Below, piece after piece: positions 7,268 to 16,611 of a stretch of DNA of 64,000 bases (position 1 is the stretch's first letter; every line of letters starts with the position of its first letter). The notes beneath the pieces were generated by a model. The model did not search any database, was not told where the DNA came from, and saw only the letters and a list, made by a program, of their open reading frames with translations. Source of the DNA: an uncultured Clostridia bacterium (GTDB lineage Bacteria > Bacillota > Clostridia > TANB77 > CAG-508); NCBI GenBank assembly GCA_934168305.1, contig CAKPNF010000007.1, positions 1 through 64,000 on the forward strand. Direction: 5' to 3'. The translations under genes and the position numbers were made by a program.

Positions 7268-8557
7268 ATGTTATCACAAATATTAGTTTTAATAGTATTA
7301 ATATTATTAAATGCTTTCTTTGCTGCGACGGAGATAGCTTTTATATCACTAAATGATATAAAAATAGAATTAAAAGCAAAAGAAGGAAATAAAAAGGCAA
7401 AATTATTGCAAAAGATGCTTAATGATCCCAGTAAATTTTTAGCAACCATTCAAATAGGAATTACACTTGCTGGATTTTTATCAAGTGCATTTGCATCAGA
7501 TACATTTGCAGATATATTAGCTAATAAACTGTATAATTTAATGCCGTTTATAGCTATGGCAAGATGGAAAGAAATTTCGATTATAATAATTACTATAATC
7601 CTTTCATATTTTACATTAGTTTTTGGAGAACTGGTTCCAAAAAGAATTGCAATGAAATATTCTGAAAAACTATCATTTTTTGCAGTTGGGATAATTAGAA
7701 CAATTTCAATATTTACATTACCATTTGTTAAATTATTAACATATTCAACAAATATTATTTCAAAATTATTTGGTGTAACAGGTGAAGAAGAAGAAAACAT
7801 AAGTGAAGAAGAAATAAAAATGATGGTAGATGTAGGTGAAGAAAATGGAACAATAGAAAAAGGAGAAAAAGAAATGATTAATAACATATTTGAGTTTAAT
7901 GACAGAATCGTTTCAGAAATAATGATTCCAAGAACTCAAGTATATGCGTTAGATATGGAACTTACAATTAATGAGGCAATAGATAAACTAAATTATAACA
8001 CAAGATATAGTAGAGTACCTGTATATGATAAAAATATAGATCAAGTAAGAGGAATTGTATATTTAAAAGATATGTTACTAACTCAAAAAAACAAAAATAC
8101 TAAATTAAAAAACATAGCAAGAGAGGCAATATATATTCTAGAGAGTGTTTATATTGATGACGCATTTAGGGAATTAAAAAAGAATAAAAAACAAATTGCT
8201 ATAGTTGTTGATGAATATGGTGGAACAGCTGGAATTATTACAATTGAAGATATTTTAGAAGAAATAGTTGGAGAAATATATGATGAATATGATATAGAAG
8301 AAGTAAAATATAAAAAAATTGATAATAATACTTTTTTATTAGATGGAGAAATGCCAATATATGAGGTAGAAAGAATTTTAGAAATAGATTTACCAGAAGG
8401 AGATTATGATACTATTTCAGGATATTTATTATTTGAATTAAATAGAATACCCAATGACAAAGAAAAAGGAATTATAATAGAGAAAAAAGATATTATATAT
8501 AAAATAGAAAAAATAGAAGGAAATAGAATAAAAAAAATAAAAGCATGTAAAATCTAA
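7268..8557 (+). CDS. Hemolysin C / CorC family membrane protein with CBS domains
   Basis: The 429-residue protein has the CNNM-type layout: an N-terminal DUF21 membrane domain with about four spans (residues 1-170), two CBS domains (about 190-310) containing MIPRTQVYALD and VDEYGGTAGIITIEDILEE, and a C-terminal CorC/HlyC domain (about 330-420). Proteins of this family take part in magnesium or other cation efflux; the hemolysin name is historical. GGAGG precedes the ATG. It is divergent from sigK, and a terminator follows, so it is probably a single-gene transcript. Confidence 0.9.
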   Translation: MLSQILVLIVLILLNAFFAATEIAFISLNDIKIELKAKEGNKKAKLLQKMLNDPSKFLATIQIGITLAGFLSSAFASDTFADILANKLYNLMPFIAMARWKEISIIIITIILSYFTLVFGELVPKRIAMKYSEKLSFFAVGIIRTISIFTLPFVKLLTYSTNIISKLFGVTGEEEENISEEEIKMMVDVGEENGTIEKGEKEMINNIFEFNDRIVSEIMIPRTQVYALDMELTINEAIDKLNYNTRYSRVPVYDKNIDQVRGIVYLKDMLLTQKNKNTKLKNIAREAIYILESVYIDDAFRELKKNKKQIAIVVDEYGGTAGIITIEDILEEIVGEIYDEYDIEEVKYKKIDNNTFLLDGEMPIYEVERILEIDLPEGDYDTISGYLLFELNRIPNDKEKGIIIEKKDIIYKIEKIEGNRIKKIKACKI

Positions 8558-8584
8558 AAGTATCAATATAGATACACTTTTTTT
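8558..8584 (+). terminator. Terminator of the CorC/HlyC gene
   Basis: AGTATC and GATACT-like arms (AGTATCAATATAGATACACT) form a short stem followed by seven Ts, right after the stop codon. Confidence 0.75.
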
Positions 8585-8610
8585 GACAATATAAGTTTCA
8601 TATTTAAAAT
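8583..8610 (+). promoter_or_regulatory. Promoter of the DUF368 gene
   Basis: TTGACA, a 16-base spacer and TAAAAT lie 34 bases before the start codon of the DUF368 gene. Confidence 0.65.
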
Positions 8611-8643
8611 AAAGTTGAATAAAGTTTAACAGGAGGAAAATAT

Positions 8644-9435
8644 ATGAAATTTATAGTAGATTTTGGTAAAGGCATTTTAATTGGTGCAGGATGTATCTTA
8701 CCAGGAATAAGTAGTGGGGTATTATGTGTTGTTTTTGGACTATATGAAAAGTTGTTGGACAGTATATTAAATTTTTTTTCGGATATAAAAAAGAATTCTA
8801 AATTTTTATTGCCAATTGTACTAGGTGCAATTTTAGGAATAATTCTATTTAGCAAAATACTTCAGTTTTTATTATACAAATATCCATTACAAACAAAATC
8901 AATTTTTATTGGTTTAATTTTAGGAGGAGTTGTACTTTTAGTTAAAGATATTAATAGAAAAGAAAAGTTTTGTATAAAAAATTTTATATATTTGATAATT
9001 TCATTATCAATAGGATTTTTAATGGTATACTTAGAAAATAAAATAGGAATTAAAAATGTTGAAAATGTGAATTATATATATTTAATATTTAGTGGAATAT
9101 TAATGTCTATTGGTATTGTTGTTCCAGGAGTAAGCAGTACAATTATTTTAATGTTATTAGGAATATATTCATTATATTTAAATTCTGTTTCAACATTATA
9201 CTTACCAGTAATAATTCCAATAGCAATAGGATTTATAATAGGAAGTTTGATTTTTATGAGTATTATAAAAATTTTATTAAATAAATTTTATATTCAAACA
9301 ATGTTTTCGATTATTGGATTTACAATAGGTTCTATATTTGTATTGTTACCAGATATAAATACATCAATGGAAATTATTGTTATGATAATATGTATAGTTT
9401 GCGGATATTACAGTATGAATATATTAAACAAATAA
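8644..9435 (+). CDS. popT: DUF368 undecaprenyl-phosphate translocase
   Basis: The 263-residue polytopic membrane protein (about eight spans) belongs to DUF368. Its signature is the pair of related glycine/proline motifs: GAGCILPGISSGVLCVVFGLYE near residue 15 and IGIVVPGVSSTIILMLLGIY near residue 155, an inverted-repeat fold. Members (PopT) flip undecaprenyl phosphate back across the membrane so the lipid carrier can be reused. That activity is known for the family and inferred here. AGGAGG precedes the ATG. uppP, whose product makes the same lipid phosphate, lies at the far end of the window. Confidence 0.85.
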   Translation: MKFIVDFGKGILIGAGCILPGISSGVLCVVFGLYEKLLDSILNFFSDIKKNSKFLLPIVLGAILGIILFSKILQFLLYKYPLQTKSIFIGLILGGVVLLVKDINRKEKFCIKNFIYLIISLSIGFLMVYLENKIGIKNVENVNYIYLIFSGILMSIGIVVPGVSSTIILMLLGIYSLYLNSVSTLYLPVIIPIAIGFIIGSLIFMSIIKILLNKFYIQTMFSIIGFTIGSIFVLLPDINTSMEIIVMIICIVCGYYSMNILNK

Positions 9436-9446
9436 TTTAATAATTA

Positions 9447-9475
9447 TTGTCAAAATATTTAAAATATGCTATAAA
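9447..9475 (+). promoter_or_regulatory. Promoter of the 481-residue protein gene
   Basis: TTGTCA, a 17-base spacer and TATAAA lie 33 bases before the next start codon. Confidence 0.6.
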
Positions 9476-9507
9476 TAAATTAATATATATAGAAAAGGAA
9501 TGAGGAT

Positions 9508-10953
9508 ATGAACGAAATTACAACAGAAGAAAAATTAAACAAGATTGCAAAACAATCTAAAAATATATACTATTCTACCAAATTATTTGAAGAATCAAAG
9601 AGTGAAAAAGATGAGCCAAAGATATTTCCAAGAGAATTAATAAAAGGTGAAGGAGAGTCTGAAAAACATCTTTGGGCAGTTATTTTAAAATATAAGACAT
9701 TAGAGGGAATTCCGCAGGAGGTTATTTTAGGAACATTAGGAGATATATATCAACGAAAAGAAAAGGTAATTGAAATAATTAACCTTATAAAAAAACAACT
9801 AAAACAAAATGTAACATCTGAAGCTGGGTACGAAAACTTTGAAAAATTATCTATGTATGTAAAAAATAATGATATTCCATTTAAATTAACAATGGAAGGA
9901 AAAAATATTTTATTTATTAAAGGAAAAGAAAATATTGAAATTGAAAGAACATGCTTTGAAAATAAACAAGGAAAGATAGAAAATCTATATGATAATGAAA
10001 ATTTAGAGCAAATGAGAAAAGAAAAGAACTCAGAGATTAATGAATATATTAAAGAAAGCAGAATAATACAAAAATGGAAAGAAAGAAGAGAAAAAATATT
10101 AAAAAGTTTTGATACAGAAGAAAAAAAACAAAAATTTTTAAAAGGAGAAAGGATAACAGAGTTTTTACAAGAAATGGATGAAAATATTGAAAAACAAAAG
10201 GATATAACAGCAAGTTATCTATTAGAGGCATATGATGAAAATAAAAGCGAAGATAAAAATCCTAAACTAAGATTATTAAAAGGATATTTAAAGATAAAAG
10301 AAAAGGGATTATCAATAGATATCAAGAGAGCTTTAGAAGAGAATGAAAATCAATACTATAAAAAAATAAAAGAAAAGGAAGGAGAGGTTTCTCCAAAAGA
10401 TTATAATAAACTAGAAATATTAGATGACTATAAAACCTTTTTTGACCTTGTAAAAACTGCAAAAGATTGGAATGCTAGAGTCTTTGCCCTAAAATTGAAA
10501 AAAATAGATTTTGATAATCTAAAAAAAATAATACAATTTGATGATAATGATAATAAAGAAATACAAAAATATATAGATTTAAAAGAAAAAATGATAAATG
10601 AAGTACAAACAGATAATATAGAAATTAATCATAATGAATACAATAGTGTAAAGGAATTAAGCAGATTCTTAGTAAATTCTAGCATAAGAGAAAAAACAAA
10701 AGAAGATGATGAACATGTTATTTCTGGAGTATATGAATATATAAAAAGAGAAATAATTGCAAGCAATTTAGATGATATGGAATTTTATAATTACTATGCC
10801 GAAAAAAGTCATATAAATGTTTATAATCTTCCACAGAATAAAGAAAAAACAAGGGAAATACCAATTTCAGAGACAACAAAAAGAATTAACGAGTATATCA
10901 ATGCAAGAGAAGATAAATCAAATGATTCAGAAGATTTAGAAAATAGTAAATAG
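9508..10953 (+). CDS. Unknown 481-residue charged cytoplasmic protein
   Basis: I do not recognise a family. The protein is rich in Lys, Glu, Asn and Ile and has no signal peptide or membrane span. It contains long helical stretches likely to form coiled coils (residues about 160-260). The least repetitive part is near the N-terminus: PRELIKGEGESEKHLWAVIL, then EGIPQEVILGTLGDIYQRKE, which looks like a folded helical domain. A promoter and a strong terminator bracket it as its own unit. AAGGAATGAGG lies before the ATG. The composition matches neighbouring genes, so there is no sign of recent transfer. Confidence 0.7.
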   Translation: MNEITTEEKLNKIAKQSKNIYYSTKLFEESKSEKDEPKIFPRELIKGEGESEKHLWAVILKYKTLEGIPQEVILGTLGDIYQRKEKVIEIINLIKKQLKQNVTSEAGYENFEKLSMYVKNNDIPFKLTMEGKNILFIKGKENIEIERTCFENKQGKIENLYDNENLEQMRKEKNSEINEYIKESRIIQKWKERREKILKSFDTEEKKQKFLKGERITEFLQEMDENIEKQKDITASYLLEAYDENKSEDKNPKLRLLKGYLKIKEKGLSIDIKRALEENENQYYKKIKEKEGEVSPKDYNKLEILDDYKTFFDLVKTAKDWNARVFALKLKKIDFDNLKKIIQFDDNDNKEIQKYIDLKEKMINEVQTDNIEINHNEYNSVKELSRFLVNSSIREKTKEDDEHVISGVYEYIKREIIASNLDDMEFYNYYAEKSHINVYNLPQNKEKTREIPISETTKRINEYINAREDKSNDSEDLENSK

Positions 10954-10987
10954 GTACTTAGTAAAATATAAACTAAGTACTTTTATT
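10954..10987 (+). terminator. Terminator of the 481-residue protein gene
   Basis: GTACTTAGT and ACTAAGTAC form a 9-bp stem around an A-rich loop, then TTTTATTTATT. It begins right after the stop codon. Confidence 0.85.
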
Positions 10988-10989
10988 TA

Positions 10990-11018
10990 TTGCAAATGTA
11001 TAAACAAAATGATACAAT
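10990..11018 (+). promoter_or_regulatory. Promoter of prmC-whiA-hemW
   Basis: TTGCAA, a 17-base spacer and TACAAT lie 24 bases before the prmC start codon. Confidence 0.6.
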
Positions 11019-11042
11019 AAAATATGTAAAGAAGGTGATTAT

Positions 11043-11888
11043 ATGACAATAATGGAAGCAATAAAAAAAGGAATGATTGAATTAAAAAATTCAAATATTG
11101 AATCTCCAAAATTAAAATCAAGATTGTTAATGCAATCTATATTAAATAAATCAAGACAATACGTAATAGTAAATGATATGGAAGAACTAAATGAAAAGCA
11201 AAAAAATAAATATTTTGAAGCGATTTCAAAAGTACGAAATGGAATACCATTAGAACATATAACACATCAAAAAGAATTTATGAAATTGAACTTCTTTGTA
11301 GATGAAAATGTTTTAATCCCAAGACAAGATACAGAAATATTAGTTGAAGAAGTTATAAATATAGCAAAAAGAATAAATGCAAAAAATATATTAGATTTAT
11401 GTACAGGAAGCGGAGCAATAGCAGTTTCACTTGCAAAATATATTCCTCAAAGTGAAATTACTGCAATAGATATAAGTGATAGAGCACTAAAAGTTGCAAA
11501 GAAAAATGCAATAAACAATCAAGTAGAAAATCAAATAACTTTTATTAATTCAGATATGTTCACAAATTTAAATAATGGAAAATTTGATATTATTGTATCT
11601 AATCCACCATATATAAAAAGAAATGTAATTAATAATTTAGATGACGAAGTAAAGAAAGAACCATATATTGCGTTAGACGGTGGTGAAGATGGATTAGACT
11701 TTTATAGAAAAATAGTTAAAGAGGCATATCAAAATTTAAAATATGGAGGATATTTGTGTTTAGAGATAGGATTTGACCAAAAAATAGATGTAATAGAACT
11801 TATAGAAAATGAAGAAAAATATGAAAATACATATTCTAAAAAAGACCTATATGATAATGATAGAATTATTATAACTAGAGTAAAATAA
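11043..11888 (+). CDS. prmC: Release factor glutamine methyltransferase PrmC (HemK)
   Basis: PrmC methylates the glutamine of the GGQ motif in release factors RF1 and RF2, using S-adenosylmethionine. The 281-residue protein has an N-terminal helical release-factor-binding domain (residues 1-85) and a Rossmann methyltransferase domain. The latter has DLCTGSGAIAVSLA (motif I) and the NPPY catalytic motif near residue 187. AAGGTGAT is the ribosome binding site. It stands 12 bases before whiA. In many Clostridia prmC follows prfA, but here an unrelated gene precedes it. Confidence 0.93.
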   Translation: MTIMEAIKKGMIELKNSNIESPKLKSRLLMQSILNKSRQYVIVNDMEELNEKQKNKYFEAISKVRNGIPLEHITHQKEFMKLNFFVDENVLIPRQDTEILVEEVINIAKRINAKNILDLCTGSGAIAVSLAKYIPQSEITAIDISDRALKVAKKNAINNQVENQITFINSDMFTNLNNGKFDIIVSNPPYIKRNVINNLDDEVKKEPYIALDGGEDGLDFYRKIVKEAYQNLKYGGYLCLEIGFDQKIDVIELIENEEKYENTYSKKDLYDNDRIIITRVK

Positions 11889-11900
11889 GGAGGATTTTAA

Positions 11901-12773
11901 ATGTCTTTTTCATCAGATTTAAAAGAAGAGCTTAGTAAAATAAATAACCTTTCAAAAAAAGAAGAAGTTAGATATGAGTTAGCAGGTTATTTAGTTTCTA
12001 AAAATTCAAGTATTATAAAAAATAATATAAGATATGCAACAGAAAGTGAATATAATATAAATAGATTCTCAAAATTATTAAAAAATCTTGATATAAATCA
12101 TAATATAGAATTTGACGGAAAATCATTTATAGTTACATTCAAGATAAAAGATTGCATAGAAGAAGTTAATGTTCAAAATAATGAAATTAATATTAAATCT
12201 TTTTATGATATTAGTGAAAATGGGAAAAGACCAATAATTAGGGGAGCATTTTTAGGAGCAGGCTCAATTAATAATCCAGAAAAAACATATCATTTAGAAA
12301 TAAATTTATCAAATAAACATAATTTAGATTGTTTATTTGAAATAATAAGTAATACAAATATAAAATGTAAAAAATTAGAATTAGACAAGAAATATTCAAT
12401 ATATTTAAAAGATGGTGAAGAAATATCAAAATTAATAGCTCTATTAGGTGCTAATAAGAGTATATTAACTTTTGAAGATATACGAGTCCAAAGAGAAATG
12501 CGAGGAAAAGTTAATAGAATAGTAAATTGTAAAACTGCAAATTTAAATAAAACAATAAATGCATCTGTTGAACAGATTGAGGCAATAAAAAAATTACAAA
12601 AAAGTGGTGAATTTAATAAATTAGATGAAAACTTAAAAGAGATAGCAATATTGAGATTAGAATACCCAGATATATCATTAATTGAACTTGGAAAAAAATT
12701 GAGGAATCCTGTTGGAAAGTCAGGGGTTAATTACAGATTAAAAAAGATTATTGAAATTTCTAAAGATATATAG
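11901..12773 (+). CDS. whiA: DNA-binding protein WhiA
   Basis: WhiA is a conserved Gram-positive DNA-binding protein linked to cell division and, in actinomycetes, sporulation. The 290-residue protein starts MSFSSDLKEELSKI as expected. It has the LAGLIDADG-like domain (about residues 95-185; IIRGAFLGAGSINNPEK) and a C-terminal helix-turn-helix ending in YPDISLIELGKKL and KSGVNYRLKKI. AGGAGG precedes the ATG. The usual rapZ and yvcK neighbours are missing; prmC and hemW flank it instead. Confidence 0.94.
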   Translation: MSFSSDLKEELSKINNLSKKEEVRYELAGYLVSKNSSIIKNNIRYATESEYNINRFSKLLKNLDINHNIEFDGKSFIVTFKIKDCIEEVNVQNNEINIKSFYDISENGKRPIIRGAFLGAGSINNPEKTYHLEINLSNKHNLDCLFEIISNTNIKCKKLELDKKYSIYLKDGEEISKLIALLGANKSILTFEDIRVQREMRGKVNRIVNCKTANLNKTINASVEQIEAIKKLQKSGEFNKLDENLKEIAILRLEYPDISLIELGKKLRNPVGKSGVNYRLKKIIEISKDI

Positions 12774-12810
12774 AAAATTATAAAGAACTTAAATTATATT
12801 AGGAGAGATA

Positions 12811-13947
12811 ATGGAGATTGGAGTATATATACATATACCCTTTTGTATAAAAAAATGTGATTATTGCGATTTTATATCATATTCAAATAAGTTTGAAATA
12901 CAAGAGGAATATATAAATAAATTAATTGAAGAAATAGAAGATAATAGAAATTTGTTAGAAAACAATAAAATAACTACAATTTATATTGGAGGAGGTACGC
13001 CTTCTGCTATAAAAGCCGAATTAATAAAAAAAGTATTAAAGAAGATTTATGAAACTGCTAAAATAGAAAATAAAGAAGATATTGAAATTACAATTGAAGT
13101 AAATCCAGGGACAGTTAATAAAAATAATCTACAAATGTATAAAGATTGTGGAGTAAATAGATTAAGTATAGGACTTCAAAGTACAAATAATAGGTTATTG
13201 AGTGAAATTGGTAGAATACATGATTATGAACAATTCTTAAATACATATAAATTAGCGAAAGAAGCGGGATTTAATAATATAAATGTTGATTTAATGTTAG
13301 GACTTCCAAATCAGAGTTTATCAGATTTAAAAGAAAGTCTAGAAAGGGTAATAAATTTAAGTCCTAAACCAAACCATATATCAGTATATTCATTAATAGT
13401 AGAAGAAGGAACTCAAATAGAAAAAAAGATAAATAATGGAGAATTAGAATTACCAGAAGAAGAAAGCGAACGAAACCAATATAAATATACTAAGAATTAT
13501 TTAGAGTTAAATGGGTATAAGCATTATGAAATATCAAATTTTGCAAAAGAAGGATATGAATCTAAGCATAATATAAATTGTTGGGAACAAAAACAATATG
13601 TTGGATTTGGAATTGCTGCACACTCTTATATTAATGGATGTAGATATTCTAATACATGTGATATAGAAGAATATTTAAATAAGAATAGTAAAGATATAAA
13701 AATTGTACATGAAAAGCAAACAATAGAAGATATGAAAAAAGAATATATGCTTTTGGGACTAAGAAAAATTGAAGGAGTAAATATTTCAAAATTTAAAGAG
13801 AAATTTGGTGAAAATCCAATTTATTTATTTAGAAAAGAATTGCATAAATTAGTTGAAGAAGATTTATTAACTGTAGACTTAGATAATATAAGATTGACTA
13901 ATAAAGGACTAGATTTTGCAAATTTAGTTTGGGAAGAATTTGTATAA
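12811..13947 (+). CDS. hemW: Radical SAM heme chaperone HemW
   Basis: HemW is related to coproporphyrinogen III oxidase HemN but acts as a heme chaperone. The 378-residue protein has the iron-sulfur motif CIKKCDYC (residues about 11-18), the GGGTPSA motif, a radical SAM barrel with RLSIGLQS, and the C-terminal HemN-type domain (about 280-370). The extra cysteine that HemN needs is not evident. AGGAGAG precedes the ATG. It lies 37 bases after whiA, so the two are probably co-transcribed. Confidence 0.9.
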   Translation: MEIGVYIHIPFCIKKCDYCDFISYSNKFEIQEEYINKLIEEIEDNRNLLENNKITTIYIGGGTPSAIKAELIKKVLKKIYETAKIENKEDIEITIEVNPGTVNKNNLQMYKDCGVNRLSIGLQSTNNRLLSEIGRIHDYEQFLNTYKLAKEAGFNNINVDLMLGLPNQSLSDLKESLERVINLSPKPNHISVYSLIVEEGTQIEKKINNGELELPEEESERNQYKYTKNYLELNGYKHYEISNFAKEGYESKHNINCWEQKQYVGFGIAAHSYINGCRYSNTCDIEEYLNKNSKDIKIVHEKQTIEDMKKEYMLLGLRKIEGVNISKFKEKFGENPIYLFRKELHKLVEEDLLTVDLDNIRLTNKGLDFANLVWEEFV

Positions 13948-13969
13948 TAAAAAGAAAGAGGTAATAATA

Positions 13970-14482
13970 ATGAAATTAAATATAGTGTTAGTAGAACCAG
14001 AAATACCACAAAATACAGGGAATATTGCAAGAACATGTGCGGCAACAGGTGGCAAATTACACTTAGTACATCCATTAGGTTTTAGTATTTCTGAAAAAGC
14101 AGTTAAAAGAGCAGGATTAGATTATTGGGACAAGCTAGAAATAGAAGAACATGACTCATTTGATAAGTTTCTAGAAAAGTACAAACCAGAGGAAAATAAC
14201 ATGTTTTTTGTAACTACAAAAGGAAAACATGTTTATTCTGAACCAAATTACAGTGAAATGGACGAAGTATTTGTACTATTTGGAAAAGAAACAAAAGGAT
14301 TGCCAGAAGATGTTTTGGTAAAATATATAGATAAAACAATAAGAATTCCAATGAGACCAACATTAAGATCACTTAATTTATCAAACTCTGTTTCAATTGT
14401 TGTTTATGATATTTTAAGACAAAAGGAATTTGAAAACCTAGAAGAAATAAGTAGTTATTTTAACAAAAAAGGAATGATATAA
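13970..14482 (+). CDS. trmL: tRNA (cytidine/uridine-34 2'-O)-methyltransferase TrmL
   Basis: TrmL adds a 2'-O-methyl to the wobble base of some leucine tRNAs. The 170-residue SPOUT enzyme has the normal short length. It shows EPEIPQNTGNIARTC, LFGKETKGLP and the knot motif RSLNLSNSVSIVVYD. The frame opens slightly upstream, overlapping hemW, but the ATG here has AGAGGT eight bases before it and gives the family's standard N-terminus MKLNIVLVEPEIPQ. It is the last gene of the prmC-whiA-hemW-trmL run. Confidence 0.94.
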   Translation: MKLNIVLVEPEIPQNTGNIARTCAATGGKLHLVHPLGFSISEKAVKRAGLDYWDKLEIEEHDSFDKFLEKYKPEENNMFFVTTKGKHVYSEPNYSEMDEVFVLFGKETKGLPEDVLVKYIDKTIRIPMRPTLRSLNLSNSVSIVVYDILRQKEFENLEEISSYFNKKGMI

Positions 14483-14531
14483 ACAAAAAATAACATTTTT
14501 CTACAAATAATTACAAAAAATGTTTATAATT

Positions 14532-14577
14532 TTGGTAAGGATTAGCAAATATAATTGCAATCCTTACCATTTTATGT
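14532..14577 (+). terminator. Terminator of the prmC-whiA-hemW-trmL operon
   Basis: TGGTAAGGATT and AATCCTTACCA form an 11-bp stem with further pairing of CAA with TTG in the loop, followed by TTTTATGTT. It lies about 50 bases after trmL. Confidence 0.85.
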
Positions 14578-14703
14578 TAATATGAATCCAGAGAAGAAAT
14601 TTTTTTTCAAACAGCAACATTTGTAATATCAAAATAAAATCTTTAAATTTATATCTAAAAAATCCCTAAAAAATTTATCTACAAAAGATTGAAAGGAGGC
14701 TTT

Positions 14704-15351
14704 ATGCGCTATTTCTCGTATAACGATTATATGGATTGTACGGAAAATGGAGAAATAAAAGAAATAGAAAAAGTTGAAGAAAAAATAGCAAAATACGAAC
14801 TAAAAAATGGAATAAAAACACAATTAAATGAAGAAAATAGAATCTTAGAAATTTTAAAAAATAAAAAATATTTGAAAGATTTTATAGAAGAATTTTTTAA
14901 TTTATCTGAAATAGGAGGGCTTGAAAATATTAACTATTGTAACAATATAAAATCTATAACAAATAAACAAAATGATAATGTAATTTGCAAAATAGCAAAT
15001 AAAGAAATTTTCATATTAACAAAAGTAATAAGTCAAATTGATTCAAATATAACATACAAAATGTTTGAGAATTCAATAAATATAATTAAGAGATGGAATG
15101 AAGAAGATAAAATGGAAAATAAACGATATCCAATTGTAATTCCTATTGTTATATATATAGGTAAACAAAAATGGAAACATGATTATTGTGATATCTACAG
15201 CAAAATAAATTATACTCAATGCGAAAAAAATAGAATTAATTTTTCATACAACATTATAGATGTAAATAATTTAGAAGTAAGTAAATTGCAATGTATGAAA
15301 TCTTATATAGCAAAGGAATTTGTTAACATTAAGATAAATATTTATAAATAA
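14704..15351 (+). CDS. Rpn/YhgA-like nuclease-family protein, probably inactive
   Basis: The 215-residue protein resembles the PD-(D/E)XK family of recombination-promoting nucleases (Rpn, YhgA-like). IFILTKVISQIDSNITYKMF and YPIVIPIVIYIGKQKW line up with the family's LxEhQS and PxVIPIVLYnGxxxW motifs. At the E-x-Q site this protein has K and I, so the catalytic pair appears lost. The match is by eye and moderate. GAAAGGAGG before the ATG gives a firm start; an upstream TTG would overlap this site. The early CGC arginine codon is unusual here. The gene stands alone between a terminator and a new promoter. Confidence 0.6.
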   Translation: MRYFSYNDYMDCTENGEIKEIEKVEEKIAKYELKNGIKTQLNEENRILEILKNKKYLKDFIEEFFNLSEIGGLENINYCNNIKSITNKQNDNVICKIANKEIFILTKVISQIDSNITYKMFENSINIIKRWNEEDKMENKRYPIVIPIVIYIGKQKWKHDYCDIYSKINYTQCEKNRINFSYNIIDVNNLEVSKLQCMKSYIAKEFVNIKINIYK

Positions 15352-15365
15352 ATTAATAAAAAGTA

Positions 15366-15394
15366 TTGACTAGTTACCTCATGAGTGATATATT
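15366..15394 (+). promoter_or_regulatory. Promoter of the XRE regulator gene
   Basis: TTGACT, a 17-base spacer and TATATT lie 28 bases before the start codon. A GTTACC sequence sits in the spacer, and GTAACC occurs again just after the gene. These could be operator half-sites for the regulator, which is only a guess. Confidence 0.6.
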
Positions 15395-15421
15395 TACATC
15401 GAAGGAAAAGGAGGAGATAAA

Positions 15422-15772
15422 ATGTCACCAGATTATACTGTTATAGGAAGAAGAATAAAGAAAGCAAGAATTGAACAAAAATTAACACAGGAAGAACTAG
15501 CTGATAAAATTGATGTATCAGTTGCTTTTATGAGTAGAATAGAAAGAGGAAGTAGCAAAATTAATTTAAAAAGGTTAACTCAAATAGCAGAAACTTTGAA
15601 TGTATCTCCAGGATATCTACTTACTGGTAGTAATACAGCTACTAAAGATTATTTAAGGGAAGATTTTAGACAAGTTTTAGACAAATGTACGCCAGAACAA
15701 CAAAGGTTGATATATGCAATATCAGAACTTGTTAGTAGAACAAATTTTGAAGATGAAGAAGATGATATATAA
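15422..15772 (+). CDS. XRE-family helix-turn-helix regulator
   Basis: The 116-residue protein has an N-terminal Cro/C1-type helix-turn-helix (residues about 8-62): RIKKARIEQKLTQEELADKI, then SVAFMSRIERGSSKINLKRL. The C-terminal part is short, acidic and probably dimerising, as in SinR-like regulators. AGGAGG precedes the ATG. The gene comes directly before the ABC importer genes, 68 bases away and on the same strand. It could regulate them, but many such regulators act only on their own promoter. Confidence 0.85.
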   Translation: MSPDYTVIGRRIKKARIEQKLTQEELADKIDVSVAFMSRIERGSSKINLKRLTQIAETLNVSPGYLLTGSNTATKDYLREDFRQVLDKCTPEQQRLIYAISELVSRTNFEDEEDDI

Positions 15773-15840
15773 ATAACAAAGTAACCACAATCCTACATTT
15801 GACATAAAATATATTAGGATAAATATTAAGGAGGCAATTT

Positions 15841-16611
15841 ATGAACGAAATACTAGAGGTCAAGAATGTGGGAAAAAAATATCAAAATAAAGAAGGAGAA
15901 GTTCAAGCATTAAAAAACGTAAATTTTAGGGTAAAAGAAGGAGAATTTGTAAGTATCATAGGACCAAGTGGATGTGGAAAATCAACTTTACTATCAATAA
16001 TTGCAGGATTAGAAGAAAAAACAGAAGGAGAAATATACATAGAAGGAGAAAATACAGAAGGAATATCTTCAAAAATTGGATATATGTTACAAAGAGATTG
16101 CTTACTAGAATGGCGAAATATATTAAGCAACACATTGTTTGGATTAGAAATTAAAGGCATAAAAACAAAGGAAAATATCGAATATGTAAATGGATTACTA
16201 AAAAAATACAATTTATATGACTTTAAAAATAAATACCCATCAGAATTATCAGGAGGAATGAGACAGAGAGTTGCACTGATTAGAACGTTAGCAGTAAAAC
16301 CAAAAATATTACTATTAGATGAAGCATTTTCAGCATTAGATTATCAAACAAGAATAATGGTAACAGAAGACATATATTCAATTTTAAAAAAAGAAAATAT
16401 AACAACAATAATGGTAACACATGATATCTCAGAAGCAATAAGTATGGCAGATAGAGTGCTTGTATTAAGTAAAAGACCAGGAACTATTAAAGATATACAC
16501 AAAATCAATTTTGAAATAGAAAATAGAACACCAATAAATTGCAGACAAAGTCCTAAATTCAGTAAGTATTTCGATACTTTATGGAAGGAGCTTGGTGTAG
16601 ATGAAAAATAA
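15841..16611 (+). CDS. ABC transporter ATP-binding protein (SsuB/TauB/ThiZ type)
   Basis: The 256-residue ATPase powers an importer of the nitrate/sulfonate/thiamine-precursor class. It has Walker A GPSGCGKST (residues about 41-49), a Q-loop MLQRDCLLEWR, signature LSGGMRQR and Walker B ILLLDEAFSALD, then the THDISEA switch. AAGGAGG precedes the ATG. The permease gene begins 11 bases before this gene's stop and the binding protein follows, giving a normal B-C-A order. The transported compound cannot be told from the ATPase. Confidence 0.9.
   Translation: MNEILEVKNVGKKYQNKEGEVQALKNVNFRVKEGEFVSIIGPSGCGKSTLLSIIAGLEEKTEGEIYIEGENTEGISSKIGYMLQRDCLLEWRNILSNTLFGLEIKGIKTKENIEYVNGLLKKYNLYDFKNKYPSELSGGMRQRVALIRTLAVKPKILLLDEAFSALDYQTRIMVTEDIYSILKKENITTIMVTHDISEAISMADRVLVLSKRPGTIKDIHKINFEIENRTPINCRQSPKFSKYFDTLWKELGVDEK

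Noticed and set aside
14704..15351. Active transposase or insertion sequence
   Set aside because: The protein only resembles the Rpn/YhgA nuclease family, lacks its catalytic residues, and has no terminal inverted repeats or target duplication around it.
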